The notes beneath the pieces were generated by a model that saw only the letters and a program-made list of their open reading frames with translations, was not told where the DNA came from and ran no database searches. This document shows positions 1-8,575 of a DNA stretch of 35,057 nucleotides, in pieces. Made by a program: the position numbers and the translations under genes. Every line of letters starts with the position of its first letter. Positions within the stretch are counted from its first letter, which is position 1. Location of the stretch: contig DATGLK010000040.1 in NCBI GenBank assembly GCA_035294265.1, positions 1 through 35,057 of the forward strand, written 5' to 3'. The stretch comes from Candidatus Binataceae bacterium (GTDB lineage: Bacteria > Desulfobacterota > Binatia > Binatales > Binataceae).

Positions 1-190
1 TATCGATATAATAGCGGTCCAGTGCAGTCTTGAGTTCGGCGATATCGGCAATGGCCTTGGTGCGTTTGGCCTTGTCGGTGGCGCCACGCAGGCTCTGCAC
101 CACTAAGGTGGCAAGCAGTCCGAGGATCAGGATAACCACCATTATTTCGATCAGAGTGAAACCCTGTTCCGTCCGACGCCGTGAGCTCAT
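1..190 (-). CDS. gspG: Type II secretion major pseudopilin GspG (partial, 5' part only)
   Basis: This is the N-terminal 63 residues of a type IV pilin-like protein; the rest lies beyond the left edge. The start is ATG at 190. After a short basic leader (MSSRRRTEQ) comes the prepilin peptidase site G|FTLIE, then a hydrophobic helix (IMVVILILGLLATLVV) and a charged stretch with KAKRTKAIADIAELKTALD and YY, the usual GspG pattern. The leader would be removed and the new N-terminus methylated by prepilin peptidase; the protein then polymerises into the periplasmic pseudopilus. It begins 9 bp after the gspF stop, and gspE-gspF-gspG is the standard order, so one operon is likely. Other pseudopilins share the helix, but the order and the post-helix sequence favour GspG. 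Confidence 0.9.
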   Translation of the reverse strand, partial: MSSRRRTEQGFTLIEIMVVILILGLLATLVVQSLRGATDKAKRTKAIADIAELKTALDRYYID

Positions 191-199
191 TGCCTGCCT

Positions 200-1420
200 C
201 TATTGTATTATCTGATTGAGCTGAAAGATTGGCAGCAGCACCGCCAGAATCATGAAGACTATCATGCCCGCCATCACGATGGTCATAACCGGTTCCAGCA
301 AGGTTGTCATCTGCGCCAGCGAGGCCGAGACCTCACGTTCATAGGCGCCGGCGGCCCGCTCCAACATCAGCTCCAGTTCCCCCGAGCGTTCGCCCACCCG
401 AATCATTTCGACCAGCATGGGCGGAAACAGGCGTGAAGCGGCCAGGGTCTGACCCATCCCGTGCCCCTCGCGGATGCTGTCGCGACTCTTCTGTACCGCG
501 TCGGCCAGCAGGCGGTTGGTCACCACCAGCCGCACCGCATCCATCGCGGGCAAGACCTGCACTCCGCTAGCTAGCAAAGTTGATAGCGTGCGGGCGAAGC
601 GGGCGGTAATCACTTTGGTCACCGTGTCCCCAATATAGGGACATTTAAGCACCAAGCGGTCGTAGCGATAGCGCCCGTTTGAGGTGGAAATGTAGTAGCT
701 CAGACCACCCACCATGGCCAGCGCGCCCAGGCCGATGAGCCACCAATAGGTGGTCAGAAAAGCGGCAAAGCCGACCAGGAGCTGGGTGGCCAGCGGAAGC
801 GCGCTGCTGTTCTGAGTAAAGACGGTGGCCACTTGCGGCACCACGTAGGTGACCAGAAAGCCCATGATTCCAGTTCCCACCACCATCATGATAAGCGGGT
901 AAGTAAGCGCGCCGCGAACTTTGCGCACCAGTTCGGCTTGGGATTCGCTGTAGTCAGCCAGCCGGTCGAGCACGGTTTCCAGGGCACCGGCAGCTTCGCC
1001 CGCTCTTACCATCGCCACGTACAGCTCTGAAAAGATGTCGGAGTGCAACGCCAGCGCGTCGGCCAACGAGGTGCCCTCGCGTACCCGCTCGCGAACTTGC
1101 GAGAGCATCTTCTTGACCCCAGCGCGATTGGCCTGATCGGTGAGCAGGCTCAAGGCATCCACCAGCGGCACGCCACCGGTGAGCAGGGAACCCAGTTGGC
1201 GGGTCAGCAAGGCTATGTCGCCGGCGGACATGCGCAGTCGAAAGACTGGCAGATAGGAGCGCCAATCGCGGGCGCGACTGATCACCTCTTCGGAGATGTC
1301 AGTGGGGAAAACCCCCAGCGTGCGCAGCTTGCCGCGGGCGGCACGGGCGCTGTCGGCGTCGATTACGCCGCTGACGGTGCGGCCGTCGGTGGCTAGGCCG
1401 CGATAACCAAAAACCGGCAT
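200..1420 (-). CDS. gspF: Type II secretion inner-membrane platform protein GspF
   Basis: This 406-residue protein has the full GspF/PilC length. It starts MPVFGYRGLATDGRTVSGVIDADSA in the typical way and holds two cytoplasmic GspF domains (about 70-195 and 270-395). Membrane helices lie near 170-200 (YPLIMMVVGTGIMGFLVTYVV), 215-245, and at the C-terminus (VMTIVMAGMIVFMILAVLLPIF). The family forms the inner-membrane platform that couples the GspE ATPase to pseudopilus growth. A strong GGAGG ribosome site sits four bases before the ATG. It is 25 bp after gspE and 9 bp before gspG. A PilC of type IV pili is the main alternative; the following GspG argues for type II secretion. Confidence 0.93.
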   Translation of the reverse strand: MPVFGYRGLATDGRTVSGVIDADSARAARGKLRTLGVFPTDISEEVISRARDWRSYLPVFRLRMSAGDIALLTRQLGSLLTGGVPLVDALSLLTDQANRAGVKKMLSQVRERVREGTSLADALALHSDIFSELYVAMVRAGEAAGALETVLDRLADYSESQAELVRKVRGALTYPLIMMVVGTGIMGFLVTYVVPQVATVFTQNSSALPLATQLLVGFAAFLTTYWWLIGLGALAMVGGLSYYISTSNGRYRYDRLVLKCPYIGDTVTKVITARFARTLSTLLASGVQVLPAMDAVRLVVTNRLLADAVQKSRDSIREGHGMGQTLAASRLFPPMLVEMIRVGERSGELELMLERAAGAYEREVSASLAQMTTLLEPVMTIVMAGMIVFMILAVLLPIFQLNQIIQ

Positions 1421-1445
1421 TAAACCTCCGGCGCCGGTGCCCCAA

Positions 1446-3167
1446 TTAGATGATATCTTCCTGGGTCACCGACAGTAATTCTTCGATCGTGGTTAGCCCG
1501 GCCAAAATCTGCTCGGCGCCGTCCTGGCGCAACAGCCGCATGCCGCGGCTGGTGCAGGCGCGTCGGATGGTGGCCGCATCGGCGTTCTTCATCACCAGCA
1601 CCCGTACCTCGTCTTCCATCAGCATCAGTTCGTTGATGGCCGTGCGACCACGGTAGCCGGTACCGCGGCAAGCTTTACAACCGTTGGGGGCAGGGCGGTA
1701 AATAGGGCCCGTTAGCTGTGCCGGCCGCATCCCGATGCGCGACAGCTCCTCGGCGCTGGGGGTATACGGCACTTTGCATTCGCGGCACAGCAGCCGCACC
1801 AGGCGCTGTGCGACCACCGCCAGTATCGAGGAGGAGACCAGGAATGGCTCAATCCCCATGTCAACCAGCCGCGTGACGGCCCCGAAGGAGTCGTTGGTAT
1901 GCAGGGTGGAGAAGACCAGATGACCAGTCAGAGCGGCCTGGATGGCGATTTCGGCAGTTTCGCTATCGCGAATTTCGCCCACCATTATGACGTTGGGATC
2001 CTGACGCAGGATTGAGCGCAGGCCGCTTGCGAAGGTCAGCTCGATCTTTGGATTGACCTGGACCTGGCCAATGCCGTGCAGCTGATACTCGATCGGATCT
2101 TCGATGGTAATGATGTTTTTGTCCACCGAATTGATCTGTTTGAGGCAGGCGTACAGGGTCGTGGTTTTGCCCGACCCGGTTGGACCGGTAACCAGGATGA
2201 TGCCGTGGCTCTGATAGATCAGGCGGTTTAGCCGGCGCAGGTTCTCGCCCGCGAAGCCCAGCTTGTCCAGCTGCAAATCGACCAGATTTTGCGCCTGATC
2301 CAACAGCCGCAGTACGATCCGCTCGCCAAAGGCGGTGGGAATGGTGCTGACCCGCACATCGATGTCTCGGCCCGCGATTCGCAGCCGGATGCGGCCGTCC
2401 TGGGGTAGGCGCTTTTCGGCGATGTTGAGCCCCGACATGACCTTGACGCGCGACGTGATGGCAGACTGGAAGCGCTTCGGAGGCGAAATCACGTCGTAAA
2501 GGATACCGTCGACGCGAAAGCGCACGACCAGGTCGCTCTCGAAGCACTCTATATGGATGTCGCTGGCGCGATCCTTCACCGCCTGGGATAGCAAGCCGTT
2601 GACCAGCTTGATGATCGGCGCGGCGTCGTCGGAGTCCAGCAAGTCGCGGGGTTCCTGGGCCAATTCGTTGGCTACCAGCTCTAACCGCTCCTCGCCCAGA
2701 TCGATCATCAAATCGTGCGGGGTGGTGTTGGCCGCCTGGTCGTAAGCGCGATTGAGCGCGTCGGTGATCACTTCGCTCGGCGCCACCACCGCTTCAATCG
2801 CTTGACCGTAGAGCAGGCGCAAGTCATCCAGGGCCTCGAAATTGGCCGGATCGGCGATCGCCACCGTGACCGCCTGGCCATCGTAATAGAGCGGCAGCAA
2901 ACAGTTTTTCTTGGCGTAATTAATCGGAAGTTGGCTAATGAGCTTATGCTCGACCGTATGCTCGTCGATGTGAGCCTGGAAGGGCAGGTGGTATTGCTGG
3001 GCCAGCGCACGGGACAAACGCTGCGGTTCCAAAGCACCCATCTCGACCAACGTCGCGGCCAATTCCTGGCCGGGTTTGCGTCGCTGATGGGCGCGCTCCA
3101 GATCCTGCTGTGAGACCCAGGAGCGGTCAAGCAAAATTTCCTCAAAATTTTTCAGTGCGGTGGCCAC
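1446..3167 (-). CDS. gspE: Type II secretion ATPase GspE
   Basis: This 573-residue secretion ATPase starts at GTG, with GAGGA seven bases upstream. An N-terminal MshEN/T2SSE-N domain (about 1-150) is followed by the ATPase core. Walker A is GPTGSGKTTT (near 330), followed by the Asp box ITIEDPIEY, the Walker B-like segment VIMVGEIRDSETAEIAIQAA, and the His box TGHLVFSTLHTND. Near residues 460-505 a tetracysteine zinc motif (CREC ... CKAC) is intact, as in GspE/PilB. The protein powers pseudopilus assembly from the cytoplasm. It is the first of at least three genes, gspE-gspF-gspG. The other gsp genes are not in this window, so either the operon continues leftward or the genes are dispersed. 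Confidence 0.94.
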   Translation of the reverse strand: MATALKNFEEILLDRSWVSQQDLERAHQRRKPGQELAATLVEMGALEPQRLSRALAQQYHLPFQAHIDEHTVEHKLISQLPINYAKKNCLLPLYYDGQAVTVAIADPANFEALDDLRLLYGQAIEAVVAPSEVITDALNRAYDQAANTTPHDLMIDLGEERLELVANELAQEPRDLLDSDDAAPIIKLVNGLLSQAVKDRASDIHIECFESDLVVRFRVDGILYDVISPPKRFQSAITSRVKVMSGLNIAEKRLPQDGRIRLRIAGRDIDVRVSTIPTAFGERIVLRLLDQAQNLVDLQLDKLGFAGENLRRLNRLIYQSHGIILVTGPTGSGKTTTLYACLKQINSVDKNIITIEDPIEYQLHGIGQVQVNPKIELTFASGLRSILRQDPNVIMVGEIRDSETAEIAIQAALTGHLVFSTLHTNDSFGAVTRLVDMGIEPFLVSSSILAVVAQRLVRLLCRECKVPYTPSAEELSRIGMRPAQLTGPIYRPAPNGCKACRGTGYRGRTAINELMLMEDEVRVLVMKNADAATIRRACTSRGMRLLRQDGAEQILAGLTTIEELLSVTQEDII

Positions 3168-3472
3168 CTAAGCTTCCTCTACCCAGGATAAATCCCAATC
3201 CTGCGGCCCGCGATTCCCTTCGGCCATCCGTATTACAACTTATGCCAAGGGGGCGTTGCAAGCGCCTGTGCTTCGGCGCAGACCGCTTTGCAAAACCCCG
3301 CTACAAGCGAGCGCCGAGGCTGCTCGCTTGCCAACCGGTAGCCCCCGGCTCTGGGGTTTCAACGACCGCCGCGGTCCACGATTTTTGTCGCTTGCGAGGC
3401 GAGCGAGCGCAATTTTATGATTTTCAGATACGCCAGCCATCCCTCAAAGGCACCATCGGAGAGCCCAAAGCA
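3168..3472. other. Divergent intergenic region with nested inverted repeats
   Basis: No gene is supported in these 305 bases between gspE (minus) and the lipoprotein gene (plus). Two inverted repeats are visible. CAAGCGAGC (3304-3312) pairs perfectly with GCTCGCTTG (3322-3330) across a 9-base loop. Outside it, AAACCCC (3293-3299) pairs with GGGGTTT (3353-3359). Together they could fold a branched structure. Promoters for both flanking genes should lie here, but no convincing -35/-10 pair was found. Confidence 0.5.
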
Positions 3473-4222
3473 ATGAAAACTTCGCACCGGTTGCTGCTGT
3501 TCATCCTGGCCGTCAGTGTGAGCGGATGCGCGTATGTCCCGACCTGGGCCGGAGGCAAGGGAACCGACCTGCCCACCTGGATGGGCGGAACGTCAACTTC
3601 CCTTACCTCCAGCAACGGGCTTAGCTCCTCAACTGAAACCGAGCGTCTGAGCCAAAACCTCGGCGCGCGGGTGCGTAGCAACATCGCCCGCGCCAATAGT
3701 AAGGGGATCGATACCAAGCTCGCGCTGGATTATCAGATGAGGGGCGATGCCGCGTTGCAGGCAGGGCGTTACACCGATGCCGCGGAAGAATACGGGCGCG
3801 CCGAGCAGGCGCTTGTTACCTCGGAGGAAATCGCCCAGGCTCAATTGAATCAACGCCAGGCCCAACTGGCCTATCGCCAGAGTCAGCTCAATGGGCAAGC
3901 TGAGTCGGCACCCCATCCTGCGACCCAGGCTGCGGTGGGTGGAGCGGGTGCCGTGGTCGCGCCTAGGCGACGCCACCTGAGCGCCGCCTACCGCGCCCGT
4001 AGCATGGCCGAGCGAGTGCGCAGGGAAATCGCCCAAGCCGAAGCGCAACGCATGGACGTATCCAAGGCGAAGCAGGCGCAGCACGCCGGTGACCAAGCGG
4101 TTGATCAGAAAAATTACGGCGATGCGATGCAAGCCTATCGACGCGCACGCCAGGAGCTCTCCTCTGCCAGTACCGCTGGCGGTACTCCCGCGGGTGGATC
4201 CGGCGCCAACCCAGGTCCCTAG
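3473..4222 (+). CDS. Lipoprotein with duplicated helical repeat
   Basis: The open frame extends upstream, but ATG 3473 is preferred because it gives a clean lipoprotein signal: MKTSHRLLLFILAVSVSGC, with the lipobox Cys at residue 19. The product is 249 residues. The mature part carries two related copies of about 50 residues. The first (about 60-115) is RVRSNIARANSKG...GDAALQAGRYTDAAEEYGRAEQAL; the second (about 175-235) is RVRREIAQAEAQR...GDQAVDQKNYGDAMQAYRRARQEL. Both look like TPR/DUF4398-type helical pairs, so a scaffolding role in the envelope is possible. The end is Gly/Pro/Ala-rich (TAGGTPAGGSGANPGP). It converges with the next gene with a 14-bp gap. Specific function unknown. Confidence 0.75.
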   Translation: MKTSHRLLLFILAVSVSGCAYVPTWAGGKGTDLPTWMGGTSTSLTSSNGLSSSTETERLSQNLGARVRSNIARANSKGIDTKLALDYQMRGDAALQAGRYTDAAEEYGRAEQALVTSEEIAQAQLNQRQAQLAYRQSQLNGQAESAPHPATQAAVGGAGAVVAPRRRHLSAAYRARSMAERVRREIAQAEAQRMDVSKAKQAQHAGDQAVDQKNYGDAMQAYRRARQELSSASTAGGTPAGGSGANPGP

Positions 4223-4236
4223 ATGGCAAACCCGGG

Positions 4237-4653
4237 TTAGAAGTGGCTGACCCCGGATTGAGGCATCTGGCCCATCGTGAAACCGAAACTAGCCCGCGCC
4301 TTGGTCGGCATGACATGCTTCTTCTTGTCCCATGAGACCAACGCGCCGTTGACGAAATGGAGGTCCAGGAAGTTGCCCGTGTCGCCTTCCTTGGCCCCGG
4401 TATAAAAAAGCGATGCCGCGATATCGTTGGTGTTGGCCCGCTGAGCGTAGCTCCACACCTCGGCGCCGTGAGCTTCATGGGTGGTTAGGTCAGGGATACC
4501 CCACTTGTCGCGGACGGCGTTCATGCTTTCACCCGGCTGTAGGGAATCCTCCATGCGGTGCGCGCGGATCTCGGTGGAGGCCTGATAGGCCGCACCGCAA
4601 CCGCTCATCAGGAGTAAACCCAACACCAATAGCGCGAATTGACGCCTTTTCAC
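4237..4653 (-). CDS. BamE/SmpA-like small lipoprotein
   Basis: The frame is open to 4821, but GTG at 4653 gives a good lipoprotein signal: VKRRQFALLVLGLLLMSGC, Cys at residue 19, total 138 residues. The mature part contains LQPGESMNAVRDKWGIPD...GAEVWSYAQ, followed by LDLHFVNGALVSWD. This is the pattern of the SmpA/OmlA (BamE) fold, where a short helix pair precedes a W/Y-containing beta sheet. BamE itself helps outer-membrane protein insertion, but many unrelated lipoproteins share the fold, so only fold-level assignment is offered. It is convergent with the preceding lipoprotein gene. Confidence 0.65.
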   Translation of the reverse strand: MKRRQFALLVLGLLLMSGCGAAYQASTEIRAHRMEDSLQPGESMNAVRDKWGIPDLTTHEAHGAEVWSYAQRANTNDIAASLFYTGAKEGDTGNFLDLHFVNGALVSWDKKKHVMPTKARASFGFTMGQMPQSGVSHF

Positions 4654-5019
4654 GCCCGGGATTTTCGACGGCTGCTCGCCGCTTGTCAACGCCCCGCAAA
4701 AACACGCGCTAGAGAGCCAGACAAGCCCAGCGCTGTGGGGCGAGCGTTCGGTGCCGCTTATCTCAGCTGGAGCGAAACGAGCGAAAAGTACGACAAAGAG
4801 CCAAAAAGGCAATGAGCTCAAATACCTTTACAAGCCGCGGTCAAGGGAGTGGTGCTATCCGGACGGGCACGGCGGGCCCGCTCCACCAACCCCACTAATT
4901 TGCTGGACAGGACCTTCGCTCGCCGATGTCAGGTGTCCGGTGGGTCGGCGGATTATAAACAGTTAACGTTGCGCGGCCAGTTGGCGTTCAAGAAAATCAC
5001 CGAGGCAGCTGGGCTTTGG
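4654..5019. other. Gene-poor stretch upstream of the ADH remnant
   Basis: Short frames occur here on both strands, but none has a recognisable start, ribosome site or protein pattern. Together with the degraded dehydrogenase that follows it makes a 771-base interval with no intact gene. Part of it may be the unrecognisable front of that pseudogene. Confidence 0.4.
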
Positions 5020-5301
5020 TCCAGGAGGCCGAAAAGGATGGCCAAAGCGGGCACCTTGTCGATCATCGGGGTCTATCCGCCCATCGATAGTTTGCCGATC
5101 GGCAAGGCAAAAAAACCTGATTCTTAGGGCGGATAACTGCAACCACCACAAGTATCTTCCTGAGCTGAGCGAGACTGGTGCAGGCTGGCCATCGATCCGG
5201 CCTTGATTCTCAGTCAGCGCGAGCCCCTTGATTCGGCGATCGAGGCTTACAAGGCTTTTGACCTGCGCCGGCCAGGATGGCTGAAGGTCAAGCTGAGCCG
5301 G
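5020..5301 (+). pseudogene. Zn-dependent alcohol dehydrogenase remnant (C-terminal part, frameshifted)
   Basis: Three consecutive pieces match the C-terminal third of zinc alcohol dehydrogenases of the threonine-dehydrogenase-like/formaldehyde-dehydrogenase-like group, in the right order but in shifting frames. At 5041-5118: AKAGTLSIIGVYPPIDSLPIGKA. At 5120-5180, one frame over: ILRADNCNHHKYLPEL. At about 5188-5298, back in the first frame: AIDPALILSQREPL then DSAIEAYKAFDLRRPGWLKVKL. The family counterparts are xAGTLSIIGVYPP, xLRMGNCNHRKYLPEL and IDPAxILTQREPLxxAIEAYKAFD. Stop codons interrupt each switch. The N-terminal catalytic zinc domain is not recognisable upstream. The gene is clearly dead; its start is approximate. 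Confidence 0.8.
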
Positions 5302-5424
5302 TCGCTTTGGCAGCCTGAGCCAGCCTTGTTTGTGGGCGGGTACCGCTGTTATGCGCAATGGCGGGTGAGGTATTGGCGGGGAGCGTGCTATAGTCGGGGC
5401 GATTCGGACTAAGGAGCGCATCAC

Positions 5425-5661
5425 ATGGCGCAGAAGCTCAAGCTGGTCAAAGGGGGCGCTCGCAAAGCCACTCTGGTGTACGGAATGCGAGTTTACGAAC
5501 GCGACCAGCTCGCTTCGATTCAGGACGCCAGCGCGCAGCTTAGCGACGGCAGTTCTTCGCATATCTCGATGCACGTAATCGAGGGCACTTATGCTCAGAT
5601 TCGCAGCCAACTGATGCGCAGCCTGGAAGCTTTTTTCGACTTGCTGGGAGAGGAGGACTAG
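5425..5661 (+). CDS. Small conserved-looking hypothetical protein (78 aa)
   Basis: A 78-residue soluble protein with an AAGGAG ribosome site eight bases before ATG. Its sequence (MAQKLKLVKGGARKATLVYGMRVYERDQ ... SSSHISMHVIEGTYAQIRSQLMRSLEAFFDLLGEED) has no signal peptide or metal motif and ends in an acidic tail. I do not recognise the family. It lies two bases before the GTG of the crotonase-like gene, so the two are probably co-translated and may work together. A TATAGT at about 5390 could be the -10 of a promoter, but no good -35 box is placed. The strong ribosome site and coupling support a real gene. Confidence 0.65.
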   Translation: MAQKLKLVKGGARKATLVYGMRVYERDQLASIQDASAQLSDGSSSHISMHVIEGTYAQIRSQLMRSLEAFFDLLGEED

Positions 5662-5663
5662 GT

Positions 5664-6443
5664 GTGGAATTGGAGTTTGTCAAATACGAAAAGCGTGACC
5701 ATCTCGCCTTAATCACGCTTAATCGACCCGAGGTGATGAATGCCCTTCATCCACCTTGTCACCTGGAAATGAATCGGGTGTGGGACGACTTCGTGGCTGA
5801 CCGTGAGCTTTGGGTGGCTATCCTGACCGGCGCCGGTGAGCGAGCTTTTTCCGCCGGCAACGACCTCAAATACACCGCCCAACATGGCTTCGCCCAGCGC
5901 CCCGCGCATCGCGGTGGCTTTGCCGGCCTGACCGCGCGCTTCGACATCGCCAAGCCTATCATCGCGGCGGTCAACGGCTTCGCCTTGGGCGGCGGCTTTG
6001 AGATCGTGCTGGCCTGCGATCTCGTAATCGCCGCCGAGCACGCCCGCTTCGGCCTGCCCGAACCGCGCGTGGGGTTGGCGGCTTTGGCGGGAGGAATTCA
6101 TCGTTTGCCGCGCCAGATACCGCTGAAGCTGGCGATGGGAATGATGCTGACCGGGCGTCAGATCTCAGCCGCCGAGGCGGCCCGGCTGGGGCTGGTCAAT
6201 GAGGTTGTGCCGCTCAACCAATTGCAGGCGGCGGCGGAGCGTTGGGCGGCGGAAATCATGGAGTGCGCGCCGTTATCGATTCAGGCTACCAAGGAGGCCG
6301 CCCTAGCGGGTCTGCAACTCCCCCTCTCCGAGGCGGTTGCCAATCGCTTCCCTGCGATCGAGCGGTTGCGCGCTTCCCAGGATTTTGTCGAGGGACCGCG
6401 CGCCTTCGCTGAAAAGCGCAAACCCAATTGGCGCGGCGAATAG
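5664..6443 (+). CDS. Enoyl-CoA hydratase/isomerase family protein
   Basis: This 259-residue crotonase-superfamily protein starts at GTG two bases after the previous stop. The AGNDLK segment (about 68) and GGGFE (about 110) form the CoA oxyanion hole. Both catalytic glutamates of the hydratase type are present: GGFALGGGFEI-V and FGLPEPRVGL. The C-terminal part (APLSIQATKEAAL ... FPAIERLRASQDFVEGPRAFAEKRKPNW) is typical of enoyl-CoA hydratases. It probably hydrates 2-enoyl-CoA in fatty acid or aromatic degradation. Substrate cannot be told from sequence. It converges on the next gene with a 12-bp gap. Confidence 0.88.
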   Translation: MELEFVKYEKRDHLALITLNRPEVMNALHPPCHLEMNRVWDDFVADRELWVAILTGAGERAFSAGNDLKYTAQHGFAQRPAHRGGFAGLTARFDIAKPIIAAVNGFALGGGFEIVLACDLVIAAEHARFGLPEPRVGLAALAGGIHRLPRQIPLKLAMGMMLTGRQISAAEAARLGLVNEVVPLNQLQAAAERWAAEIMECAPLSIQATKEAALAGLQLPLSEAVANRFPAIERLRASQDFVEGPRAFAEKRKPNWRGE

Positions 6444-6455
6444 CGGCGGAAGCCC

Positions 6456-7514
6456 TCAGGGCGATAGGCGAACGGGCGCGGGTGGCGTGGAGCTGTCGCG
6501 AGCTAGCAAATAGAGCTGGCGATAACGGCGCGCGCTGATCGGGTAGCCCATCCGCCCTGCCACCTGCGCCATCGAGAAATAGGGCTCGGGGCGCCACGGT
6601 TCTTGGGCCGCGGCGCGGGCGAAGTGGTCGAAGGCCGTGGCCAAACGCTGGCTTTCCTCTGCCAGCGCCCCCATCCGCATTTGCGCGTCAACTTGCGCGC
6701 CTGCGGGTGGTAGCTTTGCACCGCGACTGGCCTCGATCGCACGCTCGTGCAGTTCAATGGTAGCGGCCGAAGGCGGTAACGCCGCGGTGGGCAAGGGGAG
6801 GGCGTCGATTGCTGACCGGCAGGCCTCGAACAGCTGCTGACTGGGAGCTGTTTGCGGCAGCGCCTGGATCTGCGCCAAGGCCTGTTGGGCAGCCTCGGTC
6901 GCGCTGGTGTAATCGGCAAACAGGGGGCTATCGCGGATATCGCTGACGATACCCGCCAGCAGACTCGAAGTGGCCTGTTCAATCGCGTCGCGGGTTAGCT
7001 CTCCAGTGAGCTTGAAGCAATTGGGCGCCATCACCACCGACAAGCAACTTAGCACCATCTGGGTGCTGGCCTTGCTCGGGGGCGGGGCGCTTTGCGCCAC
7101 GCGGCTGAACTGCAGCAGCACATAGTTCGATCCCGGTTGACGAAAGGCAACTGTCATCGCATAGCCTTGACAACTAGCCTGACCCGCGCAGGAGGGAATT
7201 GCCATGCTAATTACCGCTACCAAGTCGGCGCTCTCTTCGGCTACCGAAGCAGAGGTGGTACTGAACCAAGCTTCAAACTGCTGACCCACGCTTTGTGCCA
7301 CCGTCGCGCTCAGGTTGGTCGTCCCGCTCACCAACAGGTTGGGCAAATGCGGGGTGGCCAGTTCGACCGCTAGCTCGAGAGGAATCTTATCGACAGCGGT
7401 TTGGGGCGGGCGATAGAAATTGGGCTGTACCGCAACCGTAGCGCATCCCAGCACCAAGGCGGCAAGGGCGAACAGCCAGATGCAAGGGCGGGTGGTTGGC
7501 CGAGCCGGCGGCAT
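6456..7514 (-). CDS. Hypothetical lipoprotein with TPR-like C-terminus
   Basis: This is a 352-residue predicted lipoprotein. The signal region ([16 protein letters not shown]) has lipobox LVLGC with Cys at about residue 24. The middle (about 35-200) carries alternating hydrophobic strands ([37 protein letters not shown]) with no family I recognise. The final 60 residues ([48 protein letters not shown]) resemble one or two tetratricopeptide repeats, suggesting protein-protein contact in the periplasm. No operon partner is evident: hisG ends 149 bases upstream on the same strand. Function unknown. Confidence 0.7.
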   Translation of the reverse strand: MPPARPTTRPCIWLFALAALVLGCATVAVQPNFYRPPQTAVDKIPLELAVELATPHLPNLLVSGTTNLSATVAQSVGQQFEAWFSTTSASVAEESADLVAVISMAIPSCAGQASCQGYAMTVAFRQPGSNYVLLQFSRVAQSAPPPSKASTQMVLSCLSVVMAPNCFKLTGELTRDAIEQATSSLLAGIVSDIRDSPLFADYTSATEAAQQALAQIQALPQTAPSQQLFEACRSAIDALPLPTAALPPSAATIELHERAIEASRGAKLPPAGAQVDAQMRMGALAEESQRLATAFDHFARAAAQEPWRPEPYFSMAQVAGRMGYPISARRYRQLYLLARDSSTPPAPVRLSP

Positions 7515-7645
7515 TAGAGTGAGAGTCAGAGTTGGCAGCTTTTAGTTAACAAAAGACTGCGCGGAGCATAGACAGAGTGGCTGTCCTGAACAAGGTTTCG
7601 CGGCGTTTGAATTAGGAGGAACTCTCGATTCCACCGCCAGCGATC

Positions 7646-7661
7646 CAAGCCGGCCGGCTTG
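7646..7661. repeat. Perfect 16-bp palindrome beyond the hisG stop
   Basis: CAAGCCGG (7646-7653) is followed immediately by its inverse complement CCGGCTTG (7654-7661). It sits three bases beyond the hisG stop codon (hisG reads leftward). On the hisG strand no T-run follows the stem, so it is not a classical Rho-independent terminator. It could protect the mRNA 3' end or act in termination by another route. Confidence 0.45.
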
Positions 7662-7663
7662 CT

Positions 7664-8575
7664 TTAGATTATTTTATTGAGGGGGAACTCGATGATTCCC
7701 ACCGCTCCGGCGTCCAGCAGCTTGGGAAAGAGTTCGCGCACGGTGTGCTCGCTAATCACGGTTTCGACGGCGACCCATTCCTGCCCCTTGAGCGCCGAGG
7801 AGGGGTAAAGCGGGGCGACCGTGGGCGCGGTAATCGAGGGCAGCAGAGCTATAACTCGATCCAGACTCGTGCGCGGGCAGTTCATCTTAATCCCGACCCG
7901 CGCCTCGGCATCCAAGGCGCCCTTAAAGAGCACCCCGATTTGCCGGATCTTGGCCTGTTTCCAGGGGTCTTTCCAAGCCGCAGCGCTGGCCACCAGCACT
8001 GGGGTTGAGGTTAATAGCTCCTCGACGATCCGCAGTCCGTTGGCGCGCAAAGAAGAGCCAGTTTCGGTCACTTCGATGGCAGCATCGACTAGCCCTTCAG
8101 CCACCTTGGCCTCCGTGGCCCCCCAGGAAAATTCAACTTCTACATTAATTTTTCGCTGGATGAAGACCCGCCGCGTGAAGTTGACCATCTCGGTGGCCAC
8201 CCGCTTGCCCGCCAGATCTTCCATCCGGCGCACGGGCGAGCTATTCGGCACCACCAGTACCCATCGAGTGGGGGCCAGCGAGACCTTGGAATAAACGAAA
8301 CTTTCGACCTGGATTAGGTCGACGTCGTTTTCCACCACCCAGTCGTGTCCGGTGATACCAGCATCGAGGGAGCCGTCGAAGATGTAACGTGGCATCTCCT
8401 GGGGCCGCAGGAGGCGGGCGCTTAGAGTGGGGTCGTCTACCTTGGGCAGATAAGAGCGGGCATCGACCGAGATGCGCCAGCCTGATTTGCGCATCAACTC
8501 AAGCGTCTGAGCCTCCAGGCTGCCCTTTGGGATCCCAAACTTAAGGCGCTGTTCGGATATTGCTGACTGACTCAT
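7664..8575 (-). CDS. hisG: ATP phosphoribosyltransferase HisG (long form)
   Basis: HisG catalyses the first, committed step of histidine synthesis, ATP + PRPP to phosphoribosyl-ATP. The 303-residue length and a C-terminal regulatory domain (about 225-303, ending VGIIEFPLNKII) mark the long, HisZ-independent form that binds histidine. The N-terminus is typical (LKFGIPKGSLEAQTLELMRKSGW); the PRPP-binding loop reads EVTETGSSLRANGL (near 180). ATG 8575 overlaps the last base of the hisI stop (TGATG); an in-frame GTG lies one codon earlier at 8578. Neither has a strong ribosome site, so translational coupling to hisI is likely. Confidence 0.95.
   Translation of the reverse strand: MSQSAISEQRLKFGIPKGSLEAQTLELMRKSGWRISVDARSYLPKVDDPTLSARLLRPQEMPRYIFDGSLDAGITGHDWVVENDVDLIQVESFVYSKVSLAPTRWVLVVPNSSPVRRMEDLAGKRVATEMVNFTRRVFIQRKINVEVEFSWGATEAKVAEGLVDAAIEVTETGSSLRANGLRIVEELLTSTPVLVASAAAWKDPWKQAKIRQIGVLFKGALDAEARVGIKMNCPRTSLDRVIALLPSITAPTVAPLYPSSALKGQEWVAVETVISEHTVRELFPKLLDAGAVGIIEFPLNKII

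Noticed and set aside
4963-5610. 215-codon minus-strand frame
   Set aside because: It runs opposite the ADH remnant and the 78-aa gene; the plus-strand reading has recognisable ADH segments while this one has none.
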